Part shown: one piece after another, positions 60,314-64,000 of the stretch | How positions within the stretch are numbered: position 1 is the stretch's first letter | Layout of the letters: the number at the start of each line of letters is the position of its first letter | Notes under the pieces: model-generated | The model's database searches: none | The model's input: only the letters and a program-made list of their open reading frames with translations | What the model was told of the DNA's origin: nothing | Program-made: the position numbers and the translations under genes | NCBI GenBank assembly: GCA_907163375.1 | Contig: CAJQUW010004634.1 | Span: 248,001 to 312,000, forward strand | Origin: Prostheceraeus crozeri | Taxonomy: Eukaryota; Platyhelminthes; Polycladida; Euryleptidae | Direction of reading: 5' to 3' | DNA length: 64,000 bases

Positions 60314-61186
60314 ATGCATGAGGAAATTATTCACTTGTTGAGTAATGCTCAGCCCAATTTGTTTGCTGAAAATAGAGCCAATCATTTCAAAAATCGCTTG
60401 GTTCCTTCCATCCCCATGGTCCATGGGGATCAATGGGAAGCCGGCATCTCCGTCGTCAACTTCATCAATACCCTTCAGACATTACCCGTGGATGTCAGCT
60501 TTAGTGTGGGGACTTTGAATGATCATCCTGAGACGATTCCGACAGTCTTTACGTCCTCTATCATTCCCATCAAAACGGATTCACCGCGAGGAGAACGTGG
60601 CAAACAGGGAGAGCAAGGCAAACAAGACAAGCAAGGCAAACAGGGAGAGCAAGGCATGTTTACGCGCTTCAACATTCCACGCGGTATTTATTCGGAGAAG
60701 ACGTTGATGCAGTGTTTGAATCAGAATCGACACCATGGACACAATTTCCACTTTTCTATCACTACATTGGCGTCTAATGTCCATGTTGTCTCAGTGGTAG
60801 TACCCACACACTATAGTATGAAACTCCATCCTTTGCTCAAAGACATTCTTGGGTTTAAAACAGACTTACTCACCTCCTCACAGCAAGCGACTGCCCCTTT
60901 GAATTTGAATGCCTTTACCTACAATATTCTACTGTATTGTAATATTGTAGGCTATAATTATGTAGGGGGTATGAAAACAAACTGTATGTGTGTGATTCCC
61001 TACACGGGGAAAGATTATGGAGATAGCATTCATCATGAATTCCAGAATGTCACCTATCTCCCTGTGAAAAGTCAACATGTGCAAGATATTGAAATCAAAC
61101 TCATGTCGGATGACGGTCATCCCATCCCTATGACAGACGGACGGGCCTATGTAAAATTGCATCTTCGACGTCGCGCAATTAAGTAA
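60314..61186 (+). CDS. putative virion protein, paralogue B, with collagen-like insert, 290 aa
   Basis: An N-terminal beta-rich domain (residues about 1-88) is followed by a run of Gly-X-Y triplets, GERGKQGEQGKQ and KQGKQGEQG (about residues 93-114), and then the paralogous domain: FNIPRGIYSEKTLMQCLNQN, FTYNILLYCNIVGYNYVGG and VQDIEIKLMSDDGHPIPM with the KLHLRRR end. Collagen-like repeats form triple helices and are common in viral and phage fibres, so a trimeric spike is a reasonable inference. The insert is absent from the paralogue just upstream, which dates its gain after the duplication or its loss there. The stop lies in AAGTAATT. Confidence 0.65.
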   Translation: MHEEIIHLLSNAQPNLFAENRANHFKNRLVPSIPMVHGDQWEAGISVVNFINTLQTLPVDVSFSVGTLNDHPETIPTVFTSSIIPIKTDSPRGERGKQGEQGKQDKQGKQGEQGMFTRFNIPRGIYSEKTLMQCLNQNRHHGHNFHFSITTLASNVHVVSVVVPTHYSMKLHPLLKDILGFKTDLLTSSQQATAPLNLNAFTYNILLYCNIVGYNYVGGMKTNCMCVIPYTGKDYGDSIHHEFQNVTYLPVKSQHVQDIEIKLMSDDGHPIPMTDGRAYVKLHLRRRAIK

Positions 61187-61215
61187 TTGTCTTTTCCCAA
61201 GCACATCAAGACACG

Positions 61216-61308
61216 ATGACGAATCTCTTTTTAATCCGTAACCGAACAAATTCCTCTGGACGATTGTTTGGAAGAGGTTCATTTATGCAACGAGGTGGAT
61301 GGAATTAA
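61216..61308 (+). CDS. small basic peptide, 30 aa
   Basis: Begins MTNLFLIRNRTNSSG and ends RGSFMQRGGWN. It fills the gap between the collagen-like protein and the core-like region and repeats the MQRGG word that starts the pX/mu-like protein. Too short to assign, and it may be fortuitous. Confidence 0.25.
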   Translation: MTNLFLIRNRTNSSGRLFGRGSFMQRGGWN

Positions 61309-61329
61309 GTGATTGGACAGAAAACACGC

Positions 61330-61876
61330 ATGATTAGACCCCGTGTCACTGGTGTCAAGAAATCATCGATCCGTCTGCCCAAATCACTCAAAAAGAGAGT
61401 TCCCAGAAAAACATTTCGAAAAACACCTCGACAACCATCTCGAAAACCATCTCGACAACCCTCTCAAAAAACAATCTCGAAAACCATCGCGAAAAACATC
61501 GCAAAAAGGACTTGTACATACGGTACAGAAAACGTTGGGAAAATCGTTATGTACGACAGAGTTTCTCAATTCTGCGAAACAAGCTGTTACGGATGCTGTC
61601 AGCTCTACCGCACAAGAAGGAGTTGATCGTCTCAAAAAGGGTGTGAAAGCGCTCGCCAAACGCACCTTACAGACTGCTCCCAAACGTGTTGTAGAAGCTA
61701 TTCAAAATAAAGTGAGTCGGAAACGCATCTTCACGGATGAAGAAGGGGATAGGGTGGAAGCACCTGCTCCTAAACGTCGCCGTGGTCATGTGGACATTGC
61801 CCATCATACGAAATGGGGGAAAGGAAGTTTGATGGGGCGTTATCGCGGAGGTGCTAAACAACGCATGCTCTTTTAA
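61330..61876 (+). pseudogene. core/pVI-like basic protein region (fossil part)
   Basis: The front is highly basic, made of a short repeat of the form (K/T)PSRKPSRQPS; at DNA level this is a run of CTCGA(A/C)AACCAT words between about 61,415 and 61,500. The later part has an amphipathic helix-rich segment (QAVTDAVSSTAQEGVDRLKK), an RKRIFTDEEGD block and a PKRRRGHVD nuclear-type signal, ending GRYRGGAKQRMLF. Amphipathic helices plus basic patches just before hexon resemble adenovirus pVI/core proteins and their adintovirus counterparts. The region looks broken. Confidence 0.5.
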
Positions 61877-61912
61877 GAACTAAGCAATCTTAGGACATCA
61901 GTCCCATCAAGC

Positions 61913-63040
61913 ATGGCGGAAACACCTGCATTATTGGATGCTCGTTACGATGTATTCCAAAGTGATAAAGTCGATGTCTCGAGTACTTCTCAGCATACGA
62001 GCGTTCTGACGCCAGTCAATGGATTGGAAAATCCCGGTACCATTCAATTCACAGTCCCTCGACTAGCCATTCATTGGATGGATGTATGCAATGCCTATTT
62101 TTGCGTGGAAGTACAACTCATGAAACATGATGCAGCTAAAGGAGCAGACGTGCCATGTGAGTCGTCAGACAAGGCGATTATTATCAACAATACGGCCCAC
62201 TCCCTCTTTTCCGACAGTACTATCCGCTTGAATGAACGCACCATTGAAGGAGGCAATGACTTGTATTATTTGAGAGCTTACCTTAGCAATCTTTTACAAT
62301 ACACCAATGATGTGAAGAATACACACATGGTCACACAAGGTTTTACTGTTCCTCAAGTGATGTATGACACGGAGTTTGATGCAGCGAGTAAGACGGTGAA
62401 GTCTAAGGCAGTAGAGTTTACAGATAAAGAGAATGCACTCAATCAAGCCATTCTCAAACAATGGGCAGACCACAAATTTAAACGTACCTTTGATTTTCCC
62501 CTGAAATGTAATTTGTTCCAACAAGTGATTGCTCTGCCCCCAGGCATGCAACTGGATCTCATTTTCACCTTGAATAAACCGGAATATGCCATTTATGATA
62601 TGGCACATCCTGCAGGGACGACCTCTACAAAGTACAGGTTCAAAATCACCTCTTTCCAATTGTATATGCCCATGCTCACACCGAATGCAGAACTGCAATT
62701 GAAAACTGCGAATCGACGCAAGACATAAGCCATTTATTATCGCTACAATGGCATGACCGTCCAACGACAAACGATTGAACGTGGAATACAAAAGAAGACG
62801 TCTTCCAATGTGGCCGCTCTATTGAGTCCTAAACTCATCTTTTTCGCTGTTGTTCCCAGTAACTCTTGGTTTGATCCAGGAAGTCGTCAACTCTATTTTG
62901 AAAGGCATGGACTCTCTCAAGTCACCATGACCACCAATGGAGCCATCATGACAGGAGGCACCATCAATTGCAAAGATGACGTGATTGCTTATGTTTTGAA
63001 TGTTTGTCTATCCCATGTTTTGAAGTCAATAAAGAAATGA
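61913..63040 (+). pseudogene. hexon-like major capsid region (fossil part)
   Basis: The first part has the marks of the double jelly-roll capsid protein of Polintons/adintoviruses: TSVLTPVNGLENPGTIQFTV, a following strand region ending in NAYFCVEVQL, NNTAHSLFSDSTIRLNERTI and YYLRAYLSNLLQYTND. These correspond to the N-terminal jelly roll and its surface loop. A shorter downstream part (from 62,753) has WFDPGSRQLYFERHGL, consistent with later capsid sequence. The region is short for a full capsid gene and looks broken. An AATAAA lies at 63,028-63,033. Confidence 0.75.
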
Positions 63041-63174
63041 ATCATGTCAATAATTGTATTTTTATTTCAATGGAATCCTTGAACTTTTTTCAGACAGAGG
63101 TTAAGGTTTTCTACATGAAACAGAGTTCAGTCACTCGTTATAGTACACTATACACAGAGCTTTTCCGTGACTCA
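63041..63174. other. convergent 3' spacer
   Basis: Separates the capsid region from the minus-strand gene. TTTATT at 63,061-63,066 is a polyadenylation signal for the minus strand. Confidence 0.55.
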
Positions 63175-64000
63175 TCATGCACGATATACAGTAACTGTTG
63201 AAGATATGTCTTGATCACAAAGGGGACAAGATGACGTTTCAAAGGGTACATAACATGTAGAACACATAACGTTATGAGAACATGGTAAAAAGAGAAGGAA
63301 CCGTTCCTGTTTAAAACATTTAACACAGTTCTGTTCACATAATAATTTAAATGTCTCTTCTTCTAATTTCTTTCTAAGGTCATTTTTATGGGTAGAGTTA
63401 CCTGACACATCAGTTGCAAATGTCACTTTTTTCACTCCAGATCGGGCCAATGTCATTGCATTGCAGTGTAGCATGGAGAAATCCTCTATCCACCTACGAT
63501 CCAAATGGTGATTCATAGCATGCTCATCGAGATCCATTAGTCGATCAACTAATTCACCAGCGGTGATATTTTCACTGAGATTTGTTACAGTTTCTATAGC
63601 TTTGAACGAATATCCAAGGTCTCTTGCGACAACCCACGACGTTGGGATACTAGTTGCTGTCCGATTCATTGAGGGAATCTCCATCGGCTTCATGTTACGC
63701 TTCGTCGCTTCCATGTGATCAAACATAGACCAGCTCACCTGTCTGATGTGTGTAATAAAGGCTGGAATACACTCGTCCCCCTTATGGATCACCACAGATT
63801 CTTTCATGTCCAGCGCCGGATGCCACACCACATAGGATCCCACATACGCTGCCGTATGCTTCTTGGATACGGTATCAATCATGCTCTCAATGTCCGCATA
63901 CATCACAGAGAGGGGTTGAGTGGTTTTCGCGTGGTCGATAAATTCGTGCGGTTTCGTATCTTCCGGGGTCGTTTCCATCTGAAAAAATCCTCCATCGCAT
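63175..64000 (-). CDS. PolB exonuclease segment joined to IAP-like UBA-RING end (partial, runs off window)
   Basis: The frame is open beyond the right edge. Its first part in the window contains PLSVMYADIESMI, followed by KKHTAAYVGSYVVW and VVIHKGDECIPAFITHI. This is the Exo I (D-x-E) region pattern of protein-primed family B polymerases of Polintons. After about residue 100 the sequence changes: ARDLGYSFKAIETVTNLSE with AGELVDRLMDLDE resembles the UBA domain of inhibitor-of-apoptosis proteins, and the end, CVKCF...LPCSHNVMCSTC...CPLCDQDISSTVTVYRA, is a C3HC4 RING closely following the IAP pattern. A RING of this kind would act as a ubiquitin ligase. The fusion may be a real chimaeric gene, a splice-form layout, or a junction of two elements. 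AATAAA on the minus strand lies downstream at 63,061-63,066. Confidence 0.6.
   Translation of the reverse strand, partial: CDGGFFQMETTPEDTKPHEFIDHAKTTQPLSVMYADIESMIDTVSKKHTAAYVGSYVVWHPALDMKESVVIHKGDECIPAFITHIRQVSWSMFDHMEATKRNMKPMEIPSMNRTATSIPTSWVVARDLGYSFKAIETVTNLSENITAGELVDRLMDLDEHAMNHHLDRRWIEDFSMLHCNAMTLARSGVKKVTFATDVSGNSTHKNDLRKKLEEETFKLLCEQNCVKCFKQERFLLFLPCSHNVMCSTCYVPFETSSCPLCDQDISSTVTVYRA

Larger units (their letters stand above)
46700..64000. mobile_element. Polinton/adintovirus-like element (fossil), right end outside window
   Basis: A compact cluster of about twenty short genes with small gaps or overlaps and no obvious introns, in sharp contrast to the gene-poor DNA on its left. 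Family-defining parts are an FtsK/HerA-type packaging ATPase, a hexon-like double jelly-roll capsid region, a pX/mu-like protein, core/pVI-like proteins and a protein-primed PolB segment. The set matches Polintons/Mavericks and the related adintoviruses. No integrase, adenain-type protease or terminal repeat was recognised; the left border near 46.7 kb is placed by composition only. The element looks broken, with roughly half a dozen breaks, but most parts remain open, so it is probably young. Some breaks could be assembly errors. Confidence 0.85.

Noticed and set aside
62294-62791. Minus-strand frame of 165 codons
   Set aside because: Complement of the hexon-like region, with no family resemblance of its own.
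1-64000. tRNA, rRNA or other structural RNA genes
   Set aside because: No stretch with tRNA box A/B pairs or rRNA core sequence was noticed on either strand by reading; a dedicated scan was not possible.

Overview
The window reads as nuclear DNA of an invertebrate animal. The background is AT-rich and gene-poor. It carries mariner and Tc1-type transposons, retroelement remnants and a Polinton/adintovirus-like element. The mariner type and an arthropod-style TCAGT initiator in one element promoter lean towards an arthropod, but the sequence does not settle this. No complete host gene was found; the best candidate is one coiled-coil terminal exon at about 45.4-45.65 kb on the minus strand.

Layout. 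1-4.89 kb is non-coding and holds a few low-copy diverged tandem repeats. 4.89-35.48 kb is a degraded mariner-like transposase gene of the DUF4817 type, split by a 29.6 kb foldback-like transposon (5,159-34,781). That element has a perfect 9-bp target-site duplication, outer inverted repeats of about 0.35 kb, a left arm of about 141 tandem 175-bp units, a 3.0 kb centre with no recognisable transposase, and a right arm of about seven units in the opposite orientation. 35.58-37.27 kb is a decayed Tc1-like element with TIRs and TA target site. 37.62-38.79 kb is a non-autonomous element with very long inverted arms. 38.8-46.7 kb is non-coding DNA with gag-like retroelement remnants, a small hairpin repeat and the coiled-coil exon.

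From about 46.7 kb to the right edge the sequence changes to a compact, nearly intron-free, mostly plus-strand gene cluster: a virus-like element of the Polinton/adintovirus group. Recognisable parts are an FtsK/HerA-type packaging ATPase, a hexon-like double jelly-roll capsid region, a small protein like adenovirus pX/mu, basic core/pVI-like proteins, two paralogous putative virion proteins (one with a collagen-like insert), two related zinc-finger proteins, an exonuclease-like region and, on the minus strand at the right edge, a protein-primed PolB exonuclease segment fused to an IAP-like UBA-RING end. Integrase, maturation protease and the right terminus are not seen and may lie outside the window. 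The element looks fairly young but broken, with roughly half a dozen breaks.

How the pieces relate. The foldback element carries one GAGTTTGTACAG motif per 175-bp unit and four more in each outer end, so its arms look like arrays of a terminal recognition sequence that has grown into a satellite. In the virus-like element an octamer, CGGAGCAC, recurs only upstream of TATA boxes in three separate promoter regions, which suggests coordinated expression of its blocks.
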